From assembly GCA_030549495.1 (NCBI GenBank), contig JAUIRK010000780.1:1-64000 (forward strand): a stretch of 64,000 nucleotides of DNA. The letters run 5' to 3'. How positions within the stretch are numbered: the first letter of the stretch is position 1; the number at the start of each line of letters is the position of its first letter. Below the pieces are notes generated by a model that searched no databases, was not told the origin of the DNA, and worked only from the letters and a program-made list of their open reading frames with translations. Positions 54,674 to 64,000 of this stretch are shown piece by piece. This stretch comes from Nectonema munidae (taxonomy: Eukaryota > Nematomorpha > Nectonematoida > Nectonematidae). A program made the position numbers and the translations under genes.

Positions 54674-56715
54674 ATGGACTCCTATAGTAAGGATTTTCCA
54701 TGGTTGGTATTTAAAGATGATGATGAATTGGAAATGTATAGATGTAGCTTTTGTGCAGATTATGGAACCTCAGTGAAAACTTTTGGAAGATGAAGACCCT
54801 GGGAAAATATAAAAAGATCACACCTGAGTGATCATCAAAATTCTTGTAAAGGTATGAAAAATAACAAACAGCCAACCTTAAAAAATCACTTACGATGGCT
54901 ACTAAAAAAAGATTAGCATTGGAAGAAAAAAACAAAACAGAAATAAAAGATTCTGTACTCATTCAATTTGGTGCTTTAAATCTACTTTGCCAACAAGAAC
55001 TTGCTTTGATCAAAAGAGGTCATTTGCTTAGCTTTGCTGATTTTGTTTTTTAAACAAATTGTGAACCATCTAAGTATTGGAGAGGTGTTCATTATGGCTC
55101 TGAGCATCTTTCTTTCTTAGCTAAGATTGTGAGAGAAGAGGCATTTAAAGACACAATTGGAAAACCCTACATTGTTATTTTAGATGCTTCAAATGATATA
55201 TCTTTGAATAAAATCCTATGCGTTTTGATTAAGACCCGTGTACAAGGTAGCCAATTTCTTGGTATTGTTGAAATTGAATCTGGAACAGGTCTAAACTATG
55301 CGAACGCACTTGTGATTTGTTATGTAAACATGGCTTTGATATCTCTCAATGTGTTGGCATTGGTTCTGATGGAGCAAGTGCAATGGTAGGAAAAAATATT
55401 GGGATGTTGAAAATCTTCTCTGATATGGTAAGATTAAAAAGAGGGCTTGAATGTGAAAAACCTGTCTTATTTCATATTCATTGCACATCTCATCGTCTTG
55501 CACTTGCTTTATATGATGTTTATAATGCTCCGAGAGTTAAAGAATTTCTGCAAGAAGTTGATGGGTTATGTAGAGCATCTTATAACTTTTTTTAAAGAAG
55601 TAGTGGCAATAGAAGTGAATACCGAAAACTATGTAAAGTTTGGAGAAAACAAGATAAAATGCCAACATCATTCATGGAAACTAGATGGATGGGAAGATAC
55701 CGCTGTATTGATGTGCTCAATCAATGCCAAGAACAAGTACTTGCTTTCTTCAATTCAAATCCTCGACTTAAAAATACTAATGAAGGTATTTTAATTCAAA
55801 CATTTTTTGATAATAATAGATCAAAATTATTTAACGATTTATGCCGTATATATCTTTGCTGGACTTAATAAACAAACGCAAATAGAAGACACAACTGTTT
55901 GGAGGTACTTTGCAGCAATTGAAAAAGCTCGTAATATGTTGGAGTTCTGTGAAAACTTAAGTTTTGAAGGTAAAGAATTGAAAAAAGTTTTTTTAGAGCA
56001 CCTTTGTAAAAGACTACCTTATTCATCTGGCGCAGTTTTTAAACATTTTGATTTTAGTCTTCTTCCTATAAAAGGTAAAAGATTTTCTAAAAAGGAACTA
56101 GAATTTTCAATCAAAAACGTCATAACAATATGTTCCAATTTTTTCGATAAAGATAAAAATAAAGTAAGCAGATGTAAAAAATTGTACAAAGATTTTCGCT
56201 TTCTTGAAAATTATGCTATAAGAGAGAAGATAACCTGTATTAAGCGCGCGACCGAAGAAACAGAAATTGGAAATGACTTTAAAACTTTGATAGACATAGT
56301 GACATGCATTCCTGCATCTTCATCTGTAGCTGAGCGTGTATTTTCATGTCAAAATAGAGTTAAATCAAAACATCGTGCATGTTTAAAAATTAATAGATTA
56401 GATGAACTGCTAACGGCTGTATGTCTACGGTCAATTCCAAATCAGATTTATTCAAATGGAAATCTAGAGGCTGCTTTCGAACTTTAGGGGGCGGAAAAAA
56501 TCGAAGAAAAAAAGATGAAAAATTGTTTGATGTCTTATCAGATAAAGGAAATCGGATGAAAACTTTTTTGAGGGAAGTGATTCAGATTCCAGTTCCCTTT
56601 CATCTATTGATGGAGGGGAGGTTGATTGCTTTAAGGCGAAGAAAGAAAACTGGCCTAGCTTAGAACACGAAGAAGTAGAAGATGATTTGTCTCAAGACTG
56701 GGAATTGCATTAAAT
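54674..56715 (+). pseudogene. Broken hAT transposase (ZNF862-like)
   Basis: hAT DNA transposase relic. It opens MDSYSKDFPWLVF and a TTF-type zinc finger (CSFC ... HLSDHQNSC). Next are RNase H-fold pieces: PYIVILDASNDISLN with the first acidic motif (about 55159-55205), VGIGSDGASAMVGKNIGML (about 55352-55410) and HIHCTSHRLALALYD (55472-55520). The best-kept part, 55807-56487, ends in the hAT dimerisation segment IPASSSVAERVFSCQNRVKS. An acidic Ser-rich tail (SSLSSIDGGEVDCF) reads in another frame to about 56713. Breaks: a stop at 54791-54793 and several frameshifts between about 55030 and 55810, plus one near 56487. No terminal inverted repeats were matched. The family also includes domesticated genes, but this copy is not intact. 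Confidence 0.9.
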
Positions 56716-57169
56716 AAAGAGTAATTATGTATTAAAATCGGCAATAGTCGTCAAAAACTTATTTTTTTTCAGCGGTATCTTTCATAAATACTCTTATTAA
56801 GGCTTATCAAGCTTAGCGGAAACACTGGAATGGAGCTAGAAGAGGATTTTTTTTCTTTATCACAGTCAGAAGCCTATTTCACCTGCCTTTTAGTGTTTGA
56901 CAGCTATGACGAACGCAAAGCATATTTAAGAGAATCATGCATCAGCACAGATACTGAAAACTAAAGCTATCCATTTTTCCACAGCTAGAGCTAAACTCGC
57001 CAGCAAATATCTACACATATGTTTTTTTTACTAATTACGAATTAAAATCTAAATTTGAGAATCAGAATCAAGGCCAAAATCGGAATTTAGAAATGAAAAA
57101 AATCAGAATCAAAATCAAATTTTTAATTTAAAAAAGAATCAAAGAATCAAAATCATAATCCTGTTTGAT

Positions 57170-57490
57170 AACACTCATAAGTCCCTACATTTAGGAGCAA
57201 CAGAAGTTCAATTAAAAGTCCCCAAAAATTGACTTTTTTCGTAAAAAAAATGGAAATAAATATATATTCTATAATCCCCTTTTCCAATTAATTATTATCA
57301 ATATTATTATTGTAAGAGAGGATGAAAATTTTAAGGATTTTTAGACAAAGTCTTTTTAATCACTAAAATATTTCCTTCCTCTCCCACTCCGTTATTGGCT
57401 GGGAATCTTGGAGAAGATCATTTACATGCGAAGATACACTTCTATTTTAGGATGTGCTTATATGATTTCCTTTTTATTAGTTCTCGATAT
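57170..57490 (+). repeat. Dispersed repeat, family D, copy 2
   Basis: Aligns with 4521-4850 (shared TTCCAATTAATTATTATC, TTATTGTAAGAG, GGAATCTTGGAGAAG). No coding capacity. Confidence 0.7.
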
Positions 57491-59399
57491 TCCTATATAA
57501 ATCAGAAGCAGTAAAAGTCGAAGATTCTGTCTTTCATGATATTTTGCACATCTGGCATATAATATCGTAGTGAAACTTCCTCATTACAAATTTCTTAGCA
57601 CTCTTAAAATACAATGTTTTTCAACTTCTCCAAGTTTGCATAAAGGTACATTTTTCATTTAAAAGTAACATATGTTTTCTCTTATAATTGCACGTTCTTT
57701 TATGAGATCAACAATTACCTCCCCTTAAAGACATTACTTGAAAGAAACGCCCTCTTAGACGTCATTATTTCAAGGAAACTCTAAATATTAAGTCTTCGGT
57801 TTGATATTACTGAAATCAATTGTCATTTCATACTCTGCAAATCATCTATACGCTTTTTCTTTCATTACTTAAAATTTTATTGCCAGTATTCTAACTTTCC
57901 TGTCACACAATCTTTGGAATAGATTAAAAATGTTTTTCTGACTTCCAAAAAGTGGGAAGAAAGGTATCCATACTTTATAGCTAGACATAAAAATTATTAT
58001 TTTGCAAACTATAACTACCATATAAATTATACAAAATGTATTTCAATCAAGAAAAAGTTCCAAAATTGAGGAGTTGAAAAATTTTCAAATAATTATAATT
58101 CAAATTTATTTTTAATTTAATAAGTTTCATAATTCAAATGATTATTATAAAACGAAATAAGTTATATAATACCGCCTAAAGCGTTTAAAACGTCTCTTCG
58201 TTAGGCACATTCTGAATCTTTTACAAAATCTAGATTCGCTAAAAAATGGACGCATTTTGCTGACCTAATAATAACATGAGCTTTCTTTATACCAACTTTA
58301 TGAACAATTTTAAGTTTGTTTAACTACTAAATTATTTTTTAAAGTTTTAAATTGGCCTTTAAAAAAATAAAATTATCAACATTTAAATACTCATATTTTT
58401 TGCTACAATAAAAAGATGTGAAAATTCAAAAAATAAAAAATAAAAATAAAAGAAATAAAGCTATCATTAACTTATCTTAGAAGCAGGGCATTTGGAAAAC
58501 AAAAGTTGGCCTTATTGACTTTTAAGTGGCATGGCTATCTTAGTACGCATATATTATATGTATTCGAAATGCTATTCTCCATTCTTATGATTTGCGGGAT
58601 ATAAAAAAATGGAATAAACCTCATTTTTTGGAAATGAGCAAAAAACTTTTAAAATTTGCTATCAATTCTAATCTGAACCCATTTTTACGGTATCAGTAAT
58701 AACACCATATGTACGATAATCATATGTGATGTATTTGCATAATCTGGAAACTGTCATATCCATTTTGTAAGTTTATTCCTTAAAATCGTCTCTTAAAATT
58801 TCCCCTAATGATAAAAAATCTATGGGCATAGCAGTAAGAAAGAGTAACCCCTCCTGCCGTGGCTGGGAGGGGTTCTACAATAAAACTTTTTCCATGGAGC
58901 GCTACATGGTCATATGAGGGCACTGACCCACCCTTACTTTAAAAAGGACTATTTTGTGTCCACTAAGGCTTTAAATGTTAGAATGAATGCTACTATTTTA
59001 TGAAATGGAGACAGTGTATATGAATTTCACTTCTTTTTCCCAGATTTTTGAATTATAATAGGAGAAGCAATCTTAGAAACAAGAATTTAAATGTTTACAC
59101 AGTAGAGAGCAAATCAAAAATGGTAATTCAATTCATAATTCAATATAACGCAATAAAGATGAACCGTTCATTGAGAGTTTGTTCGCCATTGGCACTCTGC
59201 GGTGGAGAGAGTGATTGCAATGGACAATTTATTAGATGCTCTAACCACTGACATCTTTATTCTCAGGTGTGATGAAATAGAGTCCTAATTTATTCTTTTC
59301 ATTTGTTCCTTTCCACATTTACCTCCGGTCAATCTTTTTTTGAGGAGCCAAACATTTAATTGATCCCGCAATTTAAGATTATTTAATGGGACTTTTAAA
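57491..59399. other. Gene-poor AT-rich DNA
   Basis: A small hairpin (CCCCTCC ... GGAGGGG) lies at about 58850-58874. A short frame at 59160-59252 is unmatched. No gene recognised. Confidence 0.45.
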
Positions 59400-59443
59400 A
59401 TCTAGGGGTTGAGAAGCGGATTCCTGCCCTCTCTCTCTTTCAC

Positions 59444-59610
59444 AGGAGCTTGTCTTCACATTTGGGGCGGTTGTGTGTGGACTCGGAAAAGAGAAAATGG
59501 CAGGGAAATTTACTTGGAGCGAATCAGGATGTCAGGAGTGGGGAATGAGGAGAAGAAGATTAATGGAAAACACCACGTCGAAGTGAAAGAGAGATCTATG
59601 AAGGAGTAAA
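59444..59610 (+). other. Candidate exon after a strong splice acceptor
   Basis: CTCTCTCTCTTTCACAG ending at 59443 is an excellent 3' splice site. It is followed by less AT-rich sequence open in one frame for 53 codons to a TAA at 59607, containing TRKRENGREIYLERIRM. The composition differs from the surroundings, but no family is recognised and the other frames are also partly open. It may be a terminal or untranslated exon. Confidence 0.25.
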
Positions 59611-60117
59611 AGGAGAGTTATGCGCATTTAATTCATGGATGCTGTTGATGGAATCGTTGCTTTCCAAAAGTAAAAGCGAGCACAAAAAGAAACTAAATGA
59701 GATTGCTTGTGTGTCTGAGTGAGTGAGTGTGTGTGTGTATGTGTGCCAAAAACTGTTATCTTGTTGGCCTATATTTAAATTAGGTGAAAATTATTCTAAA
59801 TTTTACCTGGCATATTTGATTTCAACAAATAAGCGCACACAAATAATGATGGTGATAATGAGAAAGCGTAAAGTGTTCGGAGTTGTGGAAGAAACACTTC
59901 ACACCTTTTTTTCACTCTTCAAAGCCACCCCCTCTCTCTCTCTCTCATCTCTGAGAGCCTTTTGGCATTGACGTAGGTAGAGATTGAATATGAGTCAAGA
60001 TACACCTCCTAAACAATTTGGTCTTTGCAGCCACCACTAAGATTCCATTGTCGCGTGCTACTCACCTGTCAATTACTGCCTACGAAATATATCTCTTCCT
60101 ATTTTGTAACTAATCCT

Positions 60118-60387
60118 CAGGGCCGGCCTTAGGCCACTGCAAACTATCCCGCCGCAGTGGGCCCCGCGCTTCTCATTTTTCATTTTGATGATATATTGCA
60201 TGATTTCGCTAGTTGACAAAGTAAAGTTACTTTGATCGTCATTTTGTGTTAATGAAAAAGTAATAAAACAAATTCCTTTTCTTTTTTTCAAAATCTTATT
60301 TCTCACTTTTAATCTTTTTTCCTACCCACACTGGGCCCCGCGCAATCCATTTTGCATAGGGCCCTGCGAACACTAGAGCCGGGCCTG
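60118..60387. mobile_element. hAT-type MITE, CAGGGCCGGC type
   Basis: 270 bp with ends CAGGGCCGGCCTTAGGCC and, reversed, CAGGCCCGGCTCTAGTG. Perfect 8 bp target duplication CTAATCCT lies at 60110-60117 and 60388-60395. The ends are GC-rich (GTGGGCCCCGCGC, TGGGCCCCGCGC) around an AT-rich core. The perfect duplication indicates a fairly recent insertion. Confidence 0.93.
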
Positions 60388-60395
60388 CTAATCCT

Positions 60396-61110
60396 TGCCA
60401 CTCTTTCCCCTACTCTTGCATCGAGGTAAGTGGGAAAGCTTTTCCTGGCAAAGTTAATTGCATGCGATTCCTTATCTCGACTAATTTCCTTCGTTCTCAT
60501 GAATCGACCTGGGCATTAGATCATTTGAAAAAGCGAACTGTAATTCAAAATCAACGATGGTCGTTTTAAGAAATTGCAAAAATTAAACTATAAATAATTA
60601 CATATTATACTTGCCAGTTAGTTAGTCCAGCCAGTTAAATTAAGTATAATTAGTTAGATGCTTGGTTAATTAGGTAATTAGGTTGTTGGTTCTACTAAAA
60701 ATTCATTAAGTATAATGTTTTACTTGCACAAGGGTATGTCATGTAATTTAATGAAATTTGCGCGTATGGTACAATAATACGAATTGCATGATGTCATAAT
60801 GTTTTAAATATGAGCACACCTTTTTAAAATGAAATATTTTCGCAATTGTCAACTTTGATAAGCCGATAAAAGCGATATTGGATAAAGATAAAAAAAAGTG
60901 AAATTAATTTAATATTCCGGTTTTGAAAAAAAAATTTATAATGTGGTATTGCTATGTTTGAAAGACTCTCAAAGTCGCACAAAATATATCTTATTGGATG
61001 AGGAGAAAATGTTTTACCAACTTTTTCGTTCTTATTTTTAGCATAATTGAGATAGGAAGGTTTGATTTTGACCCAGTACTTATTTAAAACTTTGTTGTAA
61101 TTAAAACATC
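60396..61110. other. Intergenic DNA
   Basis: A degenerate GTTAGTTA/TTAATTAGG tract lies at 60610-60690. No gene recognised. Confidence 0.5.
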
Positions 61111-61667
<557 letters not shown>

Positions 61668-61734
61668 GTAACAATTTGAACCAAAGAGTGTCATTGTATG
61701 CTTTATTTAACCATTTAACCCAAAGTACAAGAAT

Positions 61735-61944
61735 TCATGTACATACGAATTCATAGAGTACAAACACTTTAAAAAAGCTTCCCTTCTCATTCAAGAATAG
61801 AGAGATTAAGGAATTTCTACACTCTAAGACAATGCCTTTTAGTATAATAAGATTTATTTTAGATAACACGTCCCAGGAGGAAAACTTTAAGGATAAATTG
61901 GCAGCCTCAAAGTCTGTTTCAAAGTTGTCTCTCTGTCCACTCAA
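61735..61944 (-). pseudogene. Possible LINE endonuclease-RT linker fragment
   Basis: The minus-strand frame contains DFEAANLSLKFSSWDVLSKI, which resembles the segment between endonuclease and RT in CR1/L2-group ORF2 (a D-F-x-x-L-x-x-x-x-W pattern). The similarity is short and weak. Confidence 0.25.
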
Positions 61945-62764
61945 TTGATTTCTTTGAATGCTGGCATAAATACAAAAAATTTACACTCCCTTCTTTCGCT
62001 TTTCATCTATGATTTGAAAAATGTTGAATGCAGTTTACACTAAACATGCTTGAATTATTATTATTTGGAAAACACATGTAATCACCTCAACAAATGCTGA
62101 GTATTCGACTCTTTTTAAAGATTCTCCTTTCTGAATACCTTTAGAGAATTTTTTCTCTATTTTTTCATATGCTTATTCATTTGTTGTATTATGTTAAAAT
62201 AGCTGCTTACATGCTTACTCAATCAACAAAATTTGATTTTTAACATTACAATGTTTATATAATAAATTTGAAAAGATCTCTATATTGGAAAATATTTCTT
62301 CATTAAAATATGTACTTAAGTTAATTTTTATAAAGTGAATTTTGTACCAAAAGTTAGTTGGTTAATTAATTAGTTAGTCTTTAATTTAGTTTTTTCGTTG
62401 GAGAGATGAAGAAATTGTTTAATTGAATAAAAGTGTTTACACAACAAATTAAAGCTATATGAGTTCAATTCAAAGAAATCTTGCTAATCCAAACTAAAGT
62501 TGCATACCTTTAAATTTTGATCTAGAATAGCTTTAACATTAATTAACCTTAAAAGTGAAATGAACCATTTCAGTAATAGACTATAAAAATACAACAAAAA
62601 GAAGTTTCCTATAGAGTCAATTAGATATTTTTCCGACTGGAAGGAAGACCAATTTCATTGGAATTCCTCCCCCCCCCCCCTAGAAAAATAGCAAGTAGAG
62701 TTTGTTAGATTGAATTTTTGAAACAAATAAGTTATAATTTCTGAGCAATTAATAATATAATATC
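61945..62764. other. Gene-poor AT-rich DNA
   Basis: A degenerate GTTAATTAATTAGTTAG tract at 62357-62380 and a run of about ten C at 62668-62679. No gene recognised. Confidence 0.5.
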
Positions 62765-62960
62765 TTGAAAACACAAAGTGGTTACAATAACTACTTTAAA
62801 TGCTTATTGTAATAATTATTCCTGGTAATTAAAATATCATTTTAGTAGTAAATTAACTTTTAAATTTAAATTAGCTTTTAATTAGCATGTGATATGATTT
62901 CATGATTTTAAAAGAAGATGCCACAAGTAAGAAAATAATTCAGTTCCAAACCATATAAAT
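62765..62960 (+). repeat. Dispersed repeat, family E, copy 3 (empty site)
   Basis: ACAAAGTGGTTACAATAACT, TTTAAATG (TTAA at 62796-62799), TTATTCCTGGTAATTAAAAT and AGTAGTAAATTAACTTTTAAAT match the repeat flanking the 3.7 kb element, without the insertion. Confidence 0.8.
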
Positions 62961-63147
62961 TTTTATGCAAGTATAGTGTAGTCTTTTACTAAAGTATTTC
63001 TGAAAAAATAGAAATTAAAATTTCCTCATATTTGCTAAGAAGAGCCATTGAAAAAGACATCAATTAAAAAATTAAATATTTAACCACCGATAATTACATA
63101 TGGTGCAAGTCAGTTTGAGAACTGTTTCCAGGTACAAAACGGAAAAT

Positions 63148-63354
63148 ATGAAACTTCACACTTTATTTTGTGTAATGTTTCAAATTTTTGAGTTTGTGTT
63201 TGCATCAGCTTTGAAATTTGACATCGCCCTAAAGCATAGAATTTTATTATCATCATCTCTCAATGATAAAAATAATGTCCACGGACATGATGACCACAAG
63301 TTGCGAAGCGTGACACCCGAAAAATGTGGCCAAATGTGGACGAATAAAAATTAA
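63148..63354 (+). CDS. Doubtful small secreted peptide frame
   Basis: From the internal Met at 63148 the frame gives MKLHTLFCVMFQIFEFVFAS, which looks like a signal peptide, followed by about 48 charged residues. There is no TATA box or family match, so it may be chance. Confidence 0.15.
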   Translation: MKLHTLFCVMFQIFEFVFASALKFDIALKHRILLSSSLNDKNNVHGHDDHKLRSVTPEKCGQMWTNKN

Positions 63355-63431
63355 GCAAATGCAAGACGAGAGAAGAGAGTTGTGAGCTTGGTTCAGAGTA
63401 TAAGCGTACTTCGCGCAATTTTCTAATCTTT

Positions 63432-63576
63432 AAAGGTAAAGGTAGCGTGAGGTGTTTTCATCGAGAAGGCACAATTGCGCCACTTGTATCGAACTATGAG
63501 AAATTTGGCTTGATGCGGGATCGAACCCAAGACCTTGAGTTATCGAAACCCAGTACCTAACCAACCTTACTCACTT
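63432..63576 (-). mobile_element. tRNA-derived SINE (family S), copy 3
   Basis: Minus-strand box A-like TGGTTAGGTACTGGG (63550-63564), box B-like GGGTTCGATCC (63518-63528), then GCATCAAGCC and GCGCAATTGTGCCTTCTCGA, ending at AAAGGTAAAGGTAGC (reversed). The best-preserved copy of the three. Confidence 0.87.
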
Positions 63577-63810
63577 TAATATATATGAATTTACAAAGCA
63601 CTTTGCCCAGTCGCGCTGTTTTTTTATATGATCAATTTAATTTATTTGCAAAAAATGGTATTACCCTTTCTCAACAATAAATGTATATACACAACAATTA
63701 AAGTCATTTTATTACAATAGTTATTTGCTTAATTAATTAATTAATTAAGTATGCATTTAATTTAGAAGCCGTGTGTAAGGTTTGCTATATGCTATAAGCT
63801 TCAATACTGC

Positions 63811-63845
63811 AAGGTGTGTTGGGTTCGATACAGCATCAAGCCTTC
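63811..63845 (+). mobile_element. SINE fragment (family S)
   Basis: AAGGTGTGTTGGGTTCGATA followed by CAGCATCAAGCC, i.e. the box B region of the same SINE on the plus strand; the rest is missing. Confidence 0.55.
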
Positions 63846-64000
63846 ATTGCTTGCTTGTTAAGTTAGTATTTTGGAAAGAAATAATATCTCTTTTAAAAAT
63901 ATTGAATAAAATTAAACTAATTGATTTATTATAAATCAAGTAAGATGCTTACATTTTAGCTGGAAGATGTGTCGGTGTGGCGATCTAAAATAATAAGAAT

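Noticed and set aside
63511-63576. Possible tRNA gene
   Set aside because: Box A and box B are present, but the sequence is one of several dispersed copies with a long unrelated body and lacks a complete cloverleaf, so it is a SINE.

Overview
This is an AT-rich (visibly well under 35% GC), repeat-dominated piece of an animal nuclear genome. The two recognisable host proteins, a CCZ1-type vacuolar fusion protein and a ZMIZ-type SP-RING SUMO ligase, together with animal-type transposons (piggyBac, hAT, RTE-like and Jockey/CR1-like LINEs, a tRNA-derived SINE) and very long microsatellites, indicate a metazoan, probably an invertebrate. The species cannot be named from the sequence. No rRNA, CRISPR, operon or bacterial signal is present, and no retrovirus-like or Polinton-like element was recognised.

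Layout. 0-8 kb: a ~105 bp-arm foldback repeat, a broken piggyBac transposase (minus), a ~710 bp (CA)n tract, and a hAT relic of SCAND3/ZBED5 type (minus). 8-12 kb: a 3.7 kb non-autonomous TTAA element whose two ends carry tandem arrays of ~150 bp units; it sits inside an older repeat whose empty-site relatives are also in the window. 12-21.9 kb: three LINE relics, one cut at its YADD active site by a 289 bp hAT MITE, one with its 3' segment inverted. 22.0-24.0 kb: the first gene island, CCZ1 (plus) and a short glycine-rich secreted protein (minus), convergent with 26 bp between stop codons. 24-36.3 kb: gene-poor DNA with SINE, MITE and LINE fragments. 36.8-39.1 kb: the second gene island, ZMIZ-like (minus), with one uninterrupted coding exon and a probable small 5' UTR intron. 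39-51 kb: MITEs, a ~930 bp (ATG)n satellite, a second SINE and nested G/C-rich MITEs. 51.2-52.0 kb: a unique patch with strong splice donors, perhaps 5' exons of a gene continuing out of view. 52.8-56.7 kb: a dense cluster of short inverted-repeat elements and a broken ZNF862-like hAT transposase. 57-64 kb: dispersed repeats, a hAT MITE with perfect 8 bp duplications, a ~370 bp (ATC)n tract and more SINE copies.

The two host proteins work separately: CCZ1 with MON1 activates Rab7 on late endosomes; ZMIZ acts in nuclear SUMO/transcription control. The most distinctive content is the set of TTAA-flanked elements: the 3.7 kb satellite-bearing element with provable empty sites, and a family of 128-262 bp miniatures sharing a CAGACGAT motif.
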